Assembly (NCBI RefSeq): GCF_000185905.1
Contig: NC_014923.1
Coordinates: 1,426,001-1,490,000, forward strand
Length of the DNA stretch: 64,000 nt
Direction of reading: 5' to 3'
DNA from: Mesorhizobium ciceri biovar biserrulae WSM1271
GTDB taxonomy: Bacteria > Pseudomonadota > Alphaproteobacteria > Rhizobiales > Rhizobiaceae
Shown: piece after piece, positions 46,037 to 57,765 of the stretch
Layout: every line of letters begins with the position of its first letter
How positions within the stretch are numbered: position 1 is the stretch's first letter
Translations under genes and position numbers: made by a program
The notes under the pieces: model-generated
Told to the model about the DNA's origin: nothing
What the model saw: the letters and a program-made list of their open reading frames with translations, nothing else
The model's database searches: none

Positions 46037-47503
46037 ATGTCGTCCTTGCTCGTACTGGCCATCGTCGTTGCCGTCGGCCTGGTTGCCTTTTTCATCGGCC
46101 GGCAGCGTGCCGCGGCCCAGGACAATGGCAAGGTCAAGCCGCATTCGCGTGCCCACTATCACGGCTGGTGGGCCTTCCTGCTCGCCGTCCTGCCTGCTCT
46201 TTTGCTGCTTGCCGTCTGGGCCGTCGGTTCTTCGGTCTATCTTGACCGGCACATCCACGCTGCCTTGCCCGAGCGTACCGTCGACAGCAAGGTTGCCAGC
46301 GAGGCACTGGATGTCAGCCTGGTAAAGAGCCTCGCCAGGGGCCTGCGCAAACTCGATGCTGGCACACTGGCCGCAATGCCTGCCAGCTTTGCCGAGTTGC
46401 AGCCGCTGCTCGCCGCCAAGGGCGTGGCACTGGCGAGCGACACACAGGATTACATGATCCCGATCGCCGTCGAGGCGAACAAGGTCCAGGACCGGCTCAG
46501 CCTGTTCGGTGCCATTGTCATTCTCGCTTCCTCGATCGCCGGTGCCTTCTATGCGCTCAGGCAGATCGAGCCGCGCGCCAGGGCGCGCAACAATGTCGAG
46601 CGGTTGATGCTGTGGGGGCTGCTTGCCGCCTCCACCATCGCCATCCTGACCACCGTCGGCATCGTGCTTTCGATGCTGTTCCAGACGATCACCTTCTTCG
46701 AGAGCGTCTCGCCGATGAGTTTCTTCTTCGGCACGGTCTGGGATCCGCGTTTTGCCGCTGCCGGTTCGGGCGGCAGCCAGGGCCAGTTCGGCCTGATCCC
46801 GCTTCTTGCCGGCACGCTCTATATCGCCGCCGTCGCGCTGCTGGTGGCGGTGCCGGTCGGGCTGATGTCGGCTGTCTACATGGCCGAATACGCAACGCCC
46901 AGGGTGCGCTCGGTGGTCAAGCCGGCGCTTGAACTGCTGGCCGGCATACCGACCATCGTCTACGGCATCTTCGCCGTCGTCACGCTTGGGCCGTTCCTGC
47001 GCGACCTGTCAGCGGCGCTGACCGGCGGCTCGCCGTTCATCCAGGGCCAGAGCATCTTCACCGCCGGCCTGGTCATGGGCGTCATGCTGATCCCGGTCGT
47101 CTCCTCTCTCTCAGACGACATCATAACCGCGGTGCCGCGCGCCATGCGCGACGGGTCGCTCGGCCTCGGCGCGACCCGCTCCGAGACGATCAAGCGGGTG
47201 ATCCTGCCGGCGGCACTGCCCGGCATCGTCGGCGCCATCCTGCTGACTGCCTCGCGCGCCATCGGCGAAACGATGATTGTCGTGCTGGCGGCGGGCGTCG
47301 CCGCCAACCTCACCATCAACCCGTTCGAGGCGATGACGACCATCACCGTCAAGATCGTCAACCAGCTCACCGGCGACCTTGAGTTCAATTCGCCGCAGAC
47401 GCTGGTCGCCTTCGCGCTCGGGCTGACGCTGTTCACGCTGACGCTGGTGATGAACATCGTCGCGCTCTACATCGTGCGCAAATATCGGGAGCAGTACGAA
47501 TGA
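46037..47503 (+). CDS. pstC: phosphate ABC transporter permease PstC
   Basis: The 488-residue inner-membrane protein has about eight hydrophobic segments. The first 260 residues are an N-terminal extension with two helices and a loop (PAYDL-like variable part) typical of long rhizobial PstC. The permease half contains the EAA-type loop AVPRAMRDGSLGLGATRSET. It pairs with PstA to form the channel. Its stop overlaps the pstA start by four bases (ATGA). Confidence 0.94.
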   Translation: MSSLLVLAIVVAVGLVAFFIGRQRAAAQDNGKVKPHSRAHYHGWWAFLLAVLPALLLLAVWAVGSSVYLDRHIHAALPERTVDSKVASEALDVSLVKSLARGLRKLDAGTLAAMPASFAELQPLLAAKGVALASDTQDYMIPIAVEANKVQDRLSLFGAIVILASSIAGAFYALRQIEPRARARNNVERLMLWGLLAASTIAILTTVGIVLSMLFQTITFFESVSPMSFFFGTVWDPRFAAAGSGGSQGQFGLIPLLAGTLYIAAVALLVAVPVGLMSAVYMAEYATPRVRSVVKPALELLAGIPTIVYGIFAVVTLGPFLRDLSAALTGGSPFIQGQSIFTAGLVMGVMLIPVVSSLSDDIITAVPRAMRDGSLGLGATRSETIKRVILPAALPGIVGAILLTASRAIGETMIVVLAAGVAANLTINPFEAMTTITVKIVNQLTGDLEFNSPQTLVAFALGLTLFTLTLVMNIVALYIVRKYREQYE

Positions 47504-48816
47504 CCGACATTCCCATGGATACGATGGTCAGGCCGGCGGCCCATCCGCGCCGCGACATCGGCCTGAAGGCCCGTTACGCCGCCGAACGCCGTTTCCGCAT
47601 CTATGGCGTCGTGGCGATTTCCGTAGGCCTGGCGTTCCTGGCAATCATGCTGATCACCATCGTCTCGAAAGGCTACACCGCCTTCTGGCAGACGACGGTG
47701 TCACTGCCGATCACGTTCGACGAGAAGGTGATCGATCCTTCCGGCAAGCGCGCAACCGATCCGAGCGTTCTGATCAAGGCGAATTATCCCAAGCTCGCGG
47801 AAAACGCGCTGGTGGCCAAGCTCGGCATCTCTCCTGATGACAAGCCGATGATCCAGAAGCTCAAGGGCTTCCTTTCGGAAGGCGCCCGCGTCCAGTTGCG
47901 CGACATCGTTGCCGCCGATCCCTCGGTGATCGGCACGACACGCGACGTCAACATCCTCGCCGCCGCCAATCTCGACTCCGCTTTCAAGGGCCAGATCGAC
48001 CTCAGTGTCGAGGAAGCGCGACGCAAGGTCTCGGACCAGCAGATCACCTGGATGAACAAGCTCAAGGCCGAGGGCGCGATGGCCGAGCACTTCAACAGCG
48101 GCCTGTTCACCTACGGCGCCTCCAGCCGCCCGGAAACCTCGGGCATGGGCGTGGCGATCATCGGCTCGTTTTATATGATGGTGATCGTGCTGCTGCTCGC
48201 GCTGCCGATCGGCGTCGCCGCCTCCATCTATCTGGAGGAATTCGCCAAGAAGAACCGTTTCACCGACCTTATCGAGGTCAACATCAACAATCTGGCCGCA
48301 GTGCCGTCAATCGTCTTCGGCTTGCTCGGCCTCGCGGTGTTTATCAATTTCCTGGGCATGCCGCGCTCCGCCGCTTTCGTCGGTGGCCTGGTGCTGACGC
48401 TGATGACGCTGCCGACGATCATCATCGCGACGCGCGCCGCGCTTGCCGCGGTGCCGCCGTCGATCCGCTCGGCAGCTCTCGGCCTTGGCGCCTCCAAGAT
48501 GCAGATGGTGTTCCAGCACATCCTGCCGCTTGCCGCGCCCGGCATCCTCACCGGCACCATCATCGGTCTTGCGCGCGCGCTCGGCGAAACCGCGCCGCTG
48601 CTGTTGATCGGCATGGTCGCCTTCGTCGCCGATCCACCGACGACGCCTTTCGATCCGGCCACCGCGCTGCCGGTGCAGATCTATATGTGGGCGAACGAGG
48701 CCGAACGCGCCTTCGTCGAGCGCATGTCCGGCGCCATCATCATCCTGCTCGTCTTCCTCATGGCCATGAACATCACCGCGATCGTGCTTCGGCGTCGGTT
48801 CGAGCGGCGCTGGTAG
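47500..48816 (+). CDS. pstA: phosphate ABC transporter permease PstA
   Basis: The 438-residue permease has one N-terminal helix, a periplasmic insert of roughly 150 residues (about 65-210, longer than E. coli PstA) and five further helices. The EAA loop is [21 protein letters not shown]. Translational coupling to pstC is evident from the four-base overlap. The function is phosphate uptake under starvation. Confidence 0.94.
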   Translation: MTDIPMDTMVRPAAHPRRDIGLKARYAAERRFRIYGVVAISVGLAFLAIMLITIVSKGYTAFWQTTVSLPITFDEKVIDPSGKRATDPSVLIKANYPKLAENALVAKLGISPDDKPMIQKLKGFLSEGARVQLRDIVAADPSVIGTTRDVNILAAANLDSAFKGQIDLSVEEARRKVSDQQITWMNKLKAEGAMAEHFNSGLFTYGASSRPETSGMGVAIIGSFYMMVIVLLLALPIGVAASIYLEEFAKKNRFTDLIEVNINNLAAVPSIVFGLLGLAVFINFLGMPRSAAFVGGLVLTLMTLPTIIIATRAALAAVPPSIRSAALGLGASKMQMVFQHILPLAAPGILTGTIIGLARALGETAPLLLIGMVAFVADPPTTPFDPATALPVQIYMWANEAERAFVERMSGAIIILLVFLMAMNITAIVLRRRFERRW

Positions 48817-48833
48817 AAAAAAGGCATTTTGGT

Positions 48834-49652
48834 ATGAACATCATGACCGAACAGTCCCTTGAAAACGCAGTGGGCGACAAGATGAAGTCGAACGAAGTGA
48901 TCAAAATGCGCGGCGACAAGGTCGGCGTGTTCTACGGCGAGAAGCAGGCGCTGTTCGACGTCGATCTCGACGTCCGCCTGAACCAGGTGACGGCGCTGAT
49001 CGGCCCCTCCGGCTGCGGCAAGTCCACCTTCCTGCGCTGCCTCAACCGCATGAACGACACCATCGATTCAGCACGGGTAACCGGCAAGATCACGCTCGAC
49101 GAAGAGGACATCTACGACAAGAACATCGATGTCGTCGAACTCAGGGCGCGCGTCGGCATGGTGTTCCAGAAACCCAATCCGTTCCCCAAGTCGATCTACG
49201 AGAACGTCGCCTATGGGCCGCGCATCCACGGATTGGCCAAGCGCAAGGCCGACATGGATCAGATCGTCGAGTCCAGCCTGAAGAAGGCGGCAATCTGGAA
49301 CGAGGTGAAGGACCGTTTGCAGGAACCTGGCACGGGTCTTTCCGGTGGCCAGCAGCAGCGCCTGTGCATTGCACGCGCCATCGCCGTGTCACCCGAGGTG
49401 ATCCTGATGGACGAACCGTGTTCGGCGCTCGACCCGATCGCCACCGCTCGTGTCGAGGAACTGATCGATGAACTGCGTCAGAACTATACGATCGTCATCG
49501 TCACCCATTCGATGCAGCAGGCAGCGCGCGTGTCGCAGCGCACCGCGATGTTCCATCTTGGCTATCTGGTCGAGGAGGGCGCCACCGACAAGATGTTCAC
49601 CACCCCCGACGACAAACGCACCCAGGACTACATCACCGGCCGGTTCGGCTGA
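48834..49652 (+). CDS. pstB: phosphate ABC transporter ATP-binding protein
   Basis: The 272-residue ATPase has Walker [10 protein letters not shown], the Q-loop [15 protein letters not shown], the signature [14 protein letters not shown], Walker [14 protein letters not shown] and the H-loop [10 protein letters not shown]. It powers PstCA. The start MNIMTEQ has an AAAAGGCATTTT stretch upstream; an in-frame extension overlapping pstA is not credible. It is followed by phoU after 26 bases. Confidence 0.96.
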   Translation: MNIMTEQSLENAVGDKMKSNEVIKMRGDKVGVFYGEKQALFDVDLDVRLNQVTALIGPSGCGKSTFLRCLNRMNDTIDSARVTGKITLDEEDIYDKNIDVVELRARVGMVFQKPNPFPKSIYENVAYGPRIHGLAKRKADMDQIVESSLKKAAIWNEVKDRLQEPGTGLSGGQQQRLCIARAIAVSPEVILMDEPCSALDPIATARVEELIDELRQNYTIVIVTHSMQQAARVSQRTAMFHLGYLVEEGATDKMFTTPDDKRTQDYITGRFG

Positions 49653-49678
49653 TCTCTGGCATATGAGGGACGAAGATC

Positions 49679-50386
49679 ATGGGTGAACATACCGTCGCAT
49701 CTTTCGATGAGGATCTGGAGCAGATCAGCCAGCTGATCCGCGACATGGGCGATCTCGCCCGCTCGATGGTCGGTGGCTCGACCAGGGCTTTGCTCAATTC
49801 GGACAATGCGCTGGCGCAGCGGGTGGTTTCCGACGACGCCATCATGGATGCACGCCAGCGCGAGCTGGACGATCGTGCCATCACGCTGATCGCCAAGCGC
49901 CAGCCAATGGCCAACGATCTGCGCGCGGTAGTCGGTTCGATCCGCATGGCCGGCGACCTCGAGCGCATCGGTGACCTTGCCAAGAACATCGCCAAGCGCG
50001 TCGGCACTGTCGGGCTGAGCGTCACGCCGCACGACCTTTCGCATTCGATCGACGCGATGGCGCAGCTGGTGCTGATCCAGGTGCAGGGGGTCGTCGACGA
50101 GTATGCCGCCGCTGACGCGGCAGCGCTTGCCACGCTCAGAAACAATGATGAACGCATCGACGTCAAATACACATCGGTGTTCCGCGAACTGCTGACCTAC
50201 ATGATGGAAGATCCGCGCAACATCACGGCGTGCACGCACCTGTTGTTTTGCGCCAAGAACCTCGAGCGGATCGGCGACCACGTGACCAACATCGCCGAAA
50301 ATGCCTATTATGTTTTGACCGGCACGCAGTTGCCAGCCAATCGTCCGAAGCAGGACGAGACGGCAATGTCCGCGCCAGCGGCATGA
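49679..50386 (+). CDS. phoU: phosphate signalling protein PhoU
   Basis: The 235-residue all-helical protein consists of two PhoU repeats, each with the metal-binding ERIGDLAKNIAKR or ERIGDHVTNIAEN E/D-x-x-x-D pattern. It links Pst transporter state to the PhoR kinase and limits phosphate uptake. It lies between pstB and phoB, the conserved rhizobial order. Confidence 0.95.
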   Translation: MGEHTVASFDEDLEQISQLIRDMGDLARSMVGGSTRALLNSDNALAQRVVSDDAIMDARQRELDDRAITLIAKRQPMANDLRAVVGSIRMAGDLERIGDLAKNIAKRVGTVGLSVTPHDLSHSIDAMAQLVLIQVQGVVDEYAAADAAALATLRNNDERIDVKYTSVFRELLTYMMEDPRNITACTHLLFCAKNLERIGDHVTNIAENAYYVLTGTQLPANRPKQDETAMSAPAA

Positions 50387-50402
50387 CAGGGGTGACCAGC
50401 CG

Positions 50403-51092
50403 ATGATCGCGCCACGCATCATGGTGGTGGAGGATGAGGAGCCGCTAGGCGTGCTGCTCCGCTACAATCTCGAATCCGAAGGTTACCAGGTCGAGGTGGT
50501 GACGCGCGGCGACGAGGCCGAAATCCGGCTGCAGGAGAACGTTCCAGACCTTCTGGTGCTCGACTGGATGGTGCCTGCGGTTTCCGGTATCGAACTCTGC
50601 CGCCGGCTAAGGATGCGTCCCGAGACCGAGCGGCTGCCGATCATCATGCTGACCGCGCGAGGCGAGGAAAGCGACCGCGTGCGCGGCCTCTCGACCGGTG
50701 CCGACGACTATCTGGTCAAGCCTTTCTCGACGCCGGAGTTCATGGCCAGGGTCAAGGCGCTGCTGCGCCGGGCCAAGCCGGAAGTGCTGTCCAGCGTGCT
50801 CAAGGTCGGCGATATCGTGCTCGATCGCGAGTCGCACCGTGTCTATCGCAAGAAGAGCGAGATCCGGCTCGGGCCGACGGAATTCCGCCTGCTTGAATTC
50901 ATGATGCGCCATCCAGGCCGCGTGTTCTCGCGCAGCCAACTGCTCGACAATGTCTGGGGCGAGACGATCTACATCGACGAACGCACGGTCGATGTGCATG
51001 TCGGCCGGCTGCGCAAGGCGGTCAACAACGGCCGCATGCCCGATGTCATCCGCACCATCCGTGGGGCGGGTTACGCCATTCGCGAGGACTGA
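50403..51092 (+). CDS. phoB: phosphate regulon response regulator PhoB
   Basis: The 229-residue OmpR-type regulator has the receiver IMVVEDEEPLGVLLRYNLES with phospho-Asp in LLVLDWMVPAVSG (about Asp54) and the Lys of DDYLVKPFS. The winged helix ends with SQLLDNVWGETIYIDERTVD and VGRLRKAVNN. Phosphorylated PhoB should bind the Pho box at 44807-44835. Its cognate phoR is not adjacent and not in the window. Confidence 0.95.
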   Translation: MIAPRIMVVEDEEPLGVLLRYNLESEGYQVEVVTRGDEAEIRLQENVPDLLVLDWMVPAVSGIELCRRLRMRPETERLPIIMLTARGEESDRVRGLSTGADDYLVKPFSTPEFMARVKALLRRAKPEVLSSVLKVGDIVLDRESHRVYRKKSEIRLGPTEFRLLEFMMRHPGRVFSRSQLLDNVWGETIYIDERTVDVHVGRLRKAVNNGRMPDVIRTIRGAGYAIRED

Positions 51093-51108
51093 ACTCCCTC
51101 GTTTGAAC

Positions 51109-52356
51109 TCACGCCACGTTCTTGCCGCCGAAACCGGATCTCGCCTGCACGCCCGGCGCAAAAATCTCCTGATCGACGAAGATCAGCGCCCGCATGGCGC
51201 AGCCTTCGCGGATCAGCGGCAGTTCGTTCGGCTCGGTGTCGAAGGAAATCGACTTGGAATGCTGGCCGCCGGCGGTCTGGGCAATCGCTTGCCGCAATGC
51301 CGGCTCGATCAGGTCGAAGGCGGCGGCGCTGACGCCGACCATGGCGACGGGGGCCGGATCGATCAGCGCGAACAGGCTGCCGAGGCCGTAGCCGAGCACT
51401 TCGCCGGCCTTGCGATAGGCTTCCCGTTCGGGTCCGTCCCTTTCGCGGGCGGCGGCAGCCAGGGCGCGCATGTCGGCATCGCTGACATCGGCGACGGGTT
51501 CTGCATCCTCGCCCATCTGCCGCGCGTTGCGCCAGATGGCATAATTGCCGGCATAGGCTTCGACGCAGCCGCGCCGTCCGCAGCGACACAGCGCCCCGTT
51601 CGGCCGATGAATCATGTGGCCGAATTCGCCGCCCGAGGAATGGGTGCCGGTGAACAATTCGCCCTTCAGCACCAGCCCCATGCCGATGCCGTGCGACAGG
51701 AGGATGGCGATGAAATCGTCGCGGTAACGATCGGGGTCGCGCCAGCGCAGCGCCACCGCCATCATGTTGCAGTCGTTCTCCATAATGGCGGGGATGCCGA
51801 ACTCCTCTTCGAATATGTCGGCGAAGGCGATGTCGGTGTGCGGCGTGATCGGCGACCACAGCATGGAGCGGGCACGGGTGTCGGTGATGCCCTGGACGGC
51901 CAGCGCGATGCGGGCGATGCTGCGCACGTCCAGGTCGGGATCTTCCAGGCGGCGCCGCACGATTGCCGTGCACTCACCGATCAGCGAGTCGCGCGACATC
52001 GTCAGCGTGTCGAGCCGACGCTGTTCCTCGGATATTACCTGGCCGGCATAGTCGATGACGGCGACCGAGAGGAAGTTCAGCGACAGCACCACGGTCATTA
52101 CCGCGGCCGCTTCCGGATTGAGGCTGAGGCCGACCTGCGGACGGCCGCGTTTGAGCGAGCCGGCCTCGCTCGGCTTGCTTTCGGTCAGGATGCCTTCGAC
52201 GATCAGGTCGGATGAGATCGCCGAGATCGTCGAATGGCTGAGGCTTGTGGTTGCGGCGATCTCGGTGCGCGACGGCTGTCCGGCGCGGCGCACCGCCGCG
52301 ATCACCATCGCGCGGTTGCGGCGGCGCAAATCGTCGTGGCGGATTCCGACCGACAT
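51109..52356 (-). CDS. ROK-family transcriptional regulator (XylR-like)
   Basis: The 415-residue repressor has an N-terminal winged helix (RRNRAMVIAAVRRAGQPSRT, then TSLSHSTISAISSDLIVEGI) and a ROK sugar-kinase-like domain with the zinc cluster CRCGRRGCVE and the GIGMGLVLKGELFTG loop. It is divergent from the xylose-type transporter and so probably represses it; two palindromes in the shared promoter are its likely sites. The inducer is presumably xylose or a related sugar, by inference from the neighbour. Confidence 0.88.
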   Translation of the reverse strand: MSVGIRHDDLRRRNRAMVIAAVRRAGQPSRTEIAATTSLSHSTISAISSDLIVEGILTESKPSEAGSLKRGRPQVGLSLNPEAAAVMTVVLSLNFLSVAVIDYAGQVISEEQRRLDTLTMSRDSLIGECTAIVRRRLEDPDLDVRSIARIALAVQGITDTRARSMLWSPITPHTDIAFADIFEEEFGIPAIMENDCNMMAVALRWRDPDRYRDDFIAILLSHGIGMGLVLKGELFTGTHSSGGEFGHMIHRPNGALCRCGRRGCVEAYAGNYAIWRNARQMGEDAEPVADVSDADMRALAAAARERDGPEREAYRKAGEVLGYGLGSLFALIDPAPVAMVGVSAAAFDLIEPALRQAIAQTAGGQHSKSISFDTEPNELPLIREGCAMRALIFVDQEIFAPGVQARSGFGGKNVA

Positions 52357-52454
52357 GCTCTTTCATATCCTCCCGGTCGCCGCGGTTCTTCCTGCCCTGG
52401 AACGCTGTCGGTGACGCGGTCAAATACTGGCAGAAGCCGCGCGCCGTGTCATTT

Positions 52455-52480
52455 ATTTATTCCGAGGCCCGAAAAAAATT
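52455..52480. promoter_or_regulatory. ROK operator, distal copy
   Basis: An imperfect palindrome of the same design as the proximal site (ATTTATTCCGAG, G, CCCGAAAAAAAT) is centred at 52467, near the ROK gene start. Its centre is 84 bases from the proximal site, eight helical turns. Confidence 0.6.
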
Positions 52481-52539
52481 CGAAACGACATCAAAATCCA
52501 TCAGAATCGATGTTGACAGCGTTCGGGCGTTGGCCCAGT

Positions 52540-52562
52540 ATTTTTTCGAGGCTCGAAAAAAT
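52540..52562. promoter_or_regulatory. ROK operator, proximal copy upstream of xylF
   Basis: A perfect palindrome has 11-base arms ATTTTTTCGAG and CTCGAAAAAAT around a single G. It lies 63 bases before xylF. The T-rich, CGAG-centred form is that expected of ROK (XylR/NagC-type) operators. Confidence 0.75.
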
Positions 52563-52624
52563 AGGGCCTCTGTGCGGCCTTCGGGCCAGTTTGGTCGCGC
52601 CATACGCGGCGCAGGGAGGATAAT

Positions 52625-53665
<1,041 letters not shown>

Positions 53666-53690
53666 TCCGGACCACTTCGAAATATCTGAA

Positions 53691-53718
53691 CGCCGCGGCC
53701 CAAAAGCCGCGGCGTTTT
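53691..53718 (+). terminator. intrinsic terminator/attenuator between xylF and xylH
   Basis: A perfect CGCCGCGGC / GCCGCGGCG stem with a CCAAAA loop is followed by TTTT. Partial read-through would give high binding protein and lower permease and ATPase levels. Confidence 0.85.
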
Positions 53719-53807
53719 CTCAAAGAATTGTGTTTCCGCATCATGCGGATAGCTTCTAGGCTGGGCTCCGGCATGCGCGTCAGACGGCCAGCCGGTGGGA
53801 GGAAATC

Positions 53808-55160
53808 ATGACCGACACGACGTCCAACCCGCAGGCCGATACGGCGCGCGCGTCGGAACTCGGCGCCGTCGCCCGGTTCCTGAAGGCGACCGAGATCGAC
53901 ACCCGGATGCTCGGCATGATCGGCGCGCTGCTGGTCATCTGGATTGGGCTGCATGTCATTTCCAGCCTGCGCCTCGGCGTCAACCCGCTCGATTTCGACA
54001 GCCGCACCTTTCTCACGCCGCGCAATCTGTGGAACCTGTCGGTGCAGACATCCGCGGTCGCCATCATGGCCTGCGGCATGGTGCTGGTCATCGTCATGCG
54101 CAACATCGACCTGTCGGTCGGTTCCGCCGAGGGCCTGATCGGCATGGTGATGGGATTTGCCCAGGTGCATTTCCTGGTGCGTTTTGTCGGGCTCGAACTC
54201 GGCAATCCATGGATCTGGGTCCTGGCGCTGGTCATCGGCCTGGCGCTCGGCCTGTTGATCGGCGCCTTTCAAGGCTTCGTCATCGCCTATCTCGAAGTGC
54301 CCGCCTTTATCGTGACGCTGGGCGGCCTGCTGGTCTGGCGCGGTGCTGCCTGGTGGGTCACATCAGGCCAGACCGTGGCGCCGCTTAACGCCACCTTTCA
54401 GCTGATGGGCGGCGGGCCGGCGGGATCGATCGGCGCAACCTGGAGCTGGGTTGTCGGGATCGTCGCCTGCCTCGCCGTGGTGTTTGGGCTGTTCAACGGG
54501 CGGGTGCAGCGCAAGCGTTTCCGTTTTCCGCTACGTCCGATCTGGGCCGAGGCGCTGCTCGGTGTCGTCACCTGCGGCGCCATCATGGGTGCGGTCTGGC
54601 TCGCCAACTCCTACCCCTGGCCGATCGGCATCGTGAACAGATATGCGGCCGCCAACAACATCACCGTTCCCGAAGGCGGCCTGTTCATCGCCCACGGTAT
54701 CGCCATACCGGTGCTGATGGCGGTCGCCGTCGGGCTGGTCATGACCTTCATCACCAACCGCACCCGTTTCGGCCGCTATGTCTTCGCCATCGGCGGCAAT
54801 CCCGAGGCGGCCAATCTCGCCGGCATCAACACGCGCTGGATCACCATGAAGGTGTTCATGATCATGGGCGTGCTGGCCACGATTGCCGCGGCGATCTCCT
54901 CGGCCCGGCAGAATTCGGCCACCAACGTGCTTGGAACGCTCGACGAGCTGCTCGTCATTGCAGCCGCCGTGATCGGTGGCACATCGCTAGCCGGCGGGTC
55001 GGGAACGATCATCGGCGCCATGCTCGGCGCCCTGCTGATGCAGTCGCTGCAGTCCGGCATGGTGCTGCTTGGTGTCGACTCGCCGCTGCAGAGCATCGTC
55101 GTCGGCGCCGTACTGGTGATCGCCGTGTGGCTCGACACCGTCTATCGCAAGCGCGTCTAG
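53808..55160 (+). CDS. xylH: xylose-type sugar ABC transporter permease
   Basis: The 450-residue permease of the BPD_transp_2 class has about ten to eleven hydrophobic segments with the conserved [21 protein letters not shown] motif and the cytosolic loop [16 protein letters not shown]. The length and the central [14 protein letters not shown] loop fit XylH. It works with the binding protein upstream and the ATPase gene 11 bases downstream. Confidence 0.9.
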   Translation: MTDTTSNPQADTARASELGAVARFLKATEIDTRMLGMIGALLVIWIGLHVISSLRLGVNPLDFDSRTFLTPRNLWNLSVQTSAVAIMACGMVLVIVMRNIDLSVGSAEGLIGMVMGFAQVHFLVRFVGLELGNPWIWVLALVIGLALGLLIGAFQGFVIAYLEVPAFIVTLGGLLVWRGAAWWVTSGQTVAPLNATFQLMGGGPAGSIGATWSWVVGIVACLAVVFGLFNGRVQRKRFRFPLRPIWAEALLGVVTCGAIMGAVWLANSYPWPIGIVNRYAAANNITVPEGGLFIAHGIAIPVLMAVAVGLVMTFITNRTRFGRYVFAIGGNPEAANLAGINTRWITMKVFMIMGVLATIAAAISSARQNSATNVLGTLDELLVIAAAVIGGTSLAGGSGTIIGAMLGALLMQSLQSGMVLLGVDSPLQSIVVGAVLVIAVWLDTVYRKRV

Positions 55161-55171
55161 GAGGGCATGCC

Positions 55172-55972
55172 ATGACTGACAAGACTGCTCCTGCAGCCAC
55201 CGCGCTGATCGACATGAGGAACATCTCGATCGCGTTTGGCGGCATCCGCGCCGTCGACGACGCCTCGATCGATCTTTTCCCCGGCGAGGTCGTGGCGCTG
55301 CTTGGCCATAATGGCGCCGGCAAGTCGACATTGATCAAGATCCTGTCCGGCGCCTACAAGCGCGATTCGGGCCAGATCTTCGTCAACGGCGAGGAGGCAT
55401 CGATCTCCAACCCGCGCGACGCCAAGAAATACGGCATCGAGACGATCTACCAGACGCTGGCGTTGGCCGACAATGTCGACGCCGCCGCCAATCTGTTCCT
55501 CGGCCGCGAGTTGATGACCGCCTGGGGCACGCTCGACGACGTTGCCATGGAGGCCGAGGCGCGCAAGGTGATGGGTCGGCTCAATCCCCGGTTCCAGCGT
55601 TTCAAGGAGCCGGTGATCAAGCTGTCGGGCGGCCAGCGGCAATCGGTGGCGATCGCGCGTGCGATCCTGTTCAACGCCCGCATCCTGATCATGGACGAGC
55701 CGACGGCCGCACTTGGTCCGCAGGAAACGGCGCAGGTCGGCGAACTGGTCAAGCAGCTGAAGTCCGACGGCATCGGCATCTTCCTGATCAGCCACGACAT
55801 CCACGATGTGTTCGAGCTTGCCGACCGGGTCTGCGTCATGAAGAACGGCCAGGTGGTCGGCACCGCCCGCACCACTGATGTCACCCAGGACGAGGTGCTG
55901 GGCATGATCATTCTGGGCAAATGCCCGCCAGGCGCCATTCCCGGACCGGGCGCGCTGAAGATCGCGGCCTGA
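55172..55972 (+). CDS. sugar ABC transporter ATP-binding protein, single-domain
   Basis: The 266-residue ATPase has Walker [18 protein letters not shown], signature [15 protein letters not shown], Walker [14 protein letters not shown] and the H-loop [14 protein letters not shown]. Sugar transporters of the XylFGH class usually have a two-domain ATPase of about 500 residues; here only one domain is present, as in FrcA-type systems, and would act as a homodimer. The start MTDKTAP is preceded by AGGAGGGC. Confidence 0.9.
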   Translation: MTDKTAPAATALIDMRNISIAFGGIRAVDDASIDLFPGEVVALLGHNGAGKSTLIKILSGAYKRDSGQIFVNGEEASISNPRDAKKYGIETIYQTLALADNVDAAANLFLGRELMTAWGTLDDVAMEAEARKVMGRLNPRFQRFKEPVIKLSGGQRQSVAIARAILFNARILIMDEPTAALGPQETAQVGELVKQLKSDGIGIFLISHDIHDVFELADRVCVMKNGQVVGTARTTDVTQDEVLGMIILGKCPPGAIPGPGALKIAA

Positions 55973-56099
55973 GATCAAGCCAGATCGCGGTTGCCGGACA
56001 CGTGATATGCCAGCCGTAGGGATGGCTTGGCCTTGGCATTGTGTTGGCAGGGCGACTTGCGCATAAAGGTCCGACATTGCTCAGGGACCGCACGATCCG

Positions 56100-57728
56100 T
56101 TGAAGAAGCTTTTCCCGATCATCGCCTTTATCGCCGTCGCGCTGATCAGCATGGTGATGGCAGGTTTTGCCTACTTCGCCACGCAGGAAGCCGCGCGCAT
56201 CAAGTTCGAGGCGACTGCCGACGATGCGCTCAACCGGATCGAGAGCCGCATCGACCTGCATCTGTCGCTGCTGCGCTCGACGCAGGCCCTGTTCGACGCC
56301 CGCAATGGCGGTATTTCTCGCAGTGAGTTCAAGGCGTTCTTCACCGCGCTCGATGTCGACAAGAATTTCGCCGGCTTGCGCGGCATCGGCTTTCTCAGGC
56401 TGGCAAAGACGGGCGACGAGGCGACGGTCGAACGCGACATGCTGCACGATTATGGCGTCAGTCATCCAATCTACCCGGATACCACGCAACCCTGGCGCAC
56501 CCCTATCGTGCTGTTCGAACCGCTGGATCCATCCAATCAGGCCGGCATCGGCTACGACATGTTCAGCGAACCGGTGCGGCGTGCGGCGATCGAAAAGGCG
56601 ATGTCCGACGACCAGCAGCACGCCAGCGGGCTGGTGCAGCTGGGCCAGGACACGGGCGCCGCGCAGACGTTCACCGGCTTCTTCGTTTTCGTGCGGCTCA
56701 ATGTCGAAACCGCTCCCGACGTCATCAATGCTTCGAGATCCTCGACATCAGGTTTTCTCTATGCGGCCTTTCGGGCTCGCGATCTGTTCCAGACCGCGCT
56801 CAGCCGGTCGCCGCTTTTGCCGGTCAACACCGAAATCTATGATGGCGATGGTGCCGTGAACGGCGACAATCTGTTGTTCCGGTCGGAGACGCCGCCGGCT
56901 TCCACTTTCGGGAACAGGCTGCTGGTCACGCGAAAGATCATCGTCGCCGGACAGCCATGGACTGTCCTGTTCCGGCCGACAAGCGCCTTCTCGCAGCCGT
57001 CGTCGCGCGCCATTCCGGTGATGCTGGGGCTGTTCGGCCTGCTGTTGGCGGGCGCAATCGCGCTTGTGGCGCGCTATCAGGAGCGGGCCTATGAGGCAGC
57101 GTCGCGATTGCACGAAACGACGGAAAAGAGCCTGGTCGAAAAAGACCTGATGCTGCAGGAGATGAAGCATCGCATCAAGAATTCGATCACCAGGGTGCTG
57201 GCGATCGCGCGTCAGACGGCATCGCGGGCGACCGACGTCAACGAGTTTTCAGCGTCCTTCTCGGCTAGGCTGCAGGCGATGGCGGCCTCCCAGGACATGC
57301 TGACGCGCTCACGCTGGCAGAAGGCCGATCTTGGCGATCTCCTGCGCATCGAGCTGGGTCAGGTGTTCGGCAAGGAGCTGCCCGATGAGCTGTTGTCGGG
57401 ACCACAGGTGCTGCTCGACGAAACCACGACGCAAGCGCTCGGCCTGACCTTCCACGAACTGGCGACGAATGCGCTGAAATACGGCGAGGCCGGCAATTCC
57501 GTTGGGGCGCTGAAGGTGGACTGGTCGCTCGAAGGCCGAGGGCGCGACAGGATGCTGGCTCTCAACTGGCGCGAAAACGGGCAGAAGAAACTTGAAGCGC
57601 CCGCCGAGACCGGATTCGGCACCAAGCTGATCGACCTCAACGTGACGCGCGAATTGCGCGGTACGATCAAACGGGATTACCAAGCCAATGGGCTGAACGT
57701 GGAAATCAAAATTCCACTCGCCAATTGA
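56100..57728 (+). CDS. CHASE-domain HWE-family sensor histidine kinase
   Basis: The 542-residue membrane sensor begins at TTG. It has a first helix (about 5-28), a CHASE domain (about 65-235; FTALDVDKNFAGLRGIGFLR and GIGYDMFSEPVRRAAIEKAM), a second helix (about 305-325) and an HWE kinase core with His357 in LQEMKHRIKNSITRV and FHELATNALKYGEAG. CHASE domains bind small extracellular ligands. No regulator gene is adjacent. HWE kinases feed PhyR in many alphaproteobacteria, and phyR lies 3 kb away, so it is a candidate PhyR kinase. Confidence 0.88.
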   Translation: MKKLFPIIAFIAVALISMVMAGFAYFATQEAARIKFEATADDALNRIESRIDLHLSLLRSTQALFDARNGGISRSEFKAFFTALDVDKNFAGLRGIGFLRLAKTGDEATVERDMLHDYGVSHPIYPDTTQPWRTPIVLFEPLDPSNQAGIGYDMFSEPVRRAAIEKAMSDDQQHASGLVQLGQDTGAAQTFTGFFVFVRLNVETAPDVINASRSSTSGFLYAAFRARDLFQTALSRSPLLPVNTEIYDGDGAVNGDNLLFRSETPPASTFGNRLLVTRKIIVAGQPWTVLFRPTSAFSQPSSRAIPVMLGLFGLLLAGAIALVARYQERAYEAASRLHETTEKSLVEKDLMLQEMKHRIKNSITRVLAIARQTASRATDVNEFSASFSARLQAMAASQDMLTRSRWQKADLGDLLRIELGQVFGKELPDELLSGPQVLLDETTTQALGLTFHELATNALKYGEAGNSVGALKVDWSLEGRGRDRMLALNWRENGQKKLEAPAETGFGTKLIDLNVTRELRGTIKRDYQANGLNVEIKIPLAN

Positions 57729-57765
57729 GCGCGACCGTTGCCGACAAGGGGAAGCATCCAGACAT

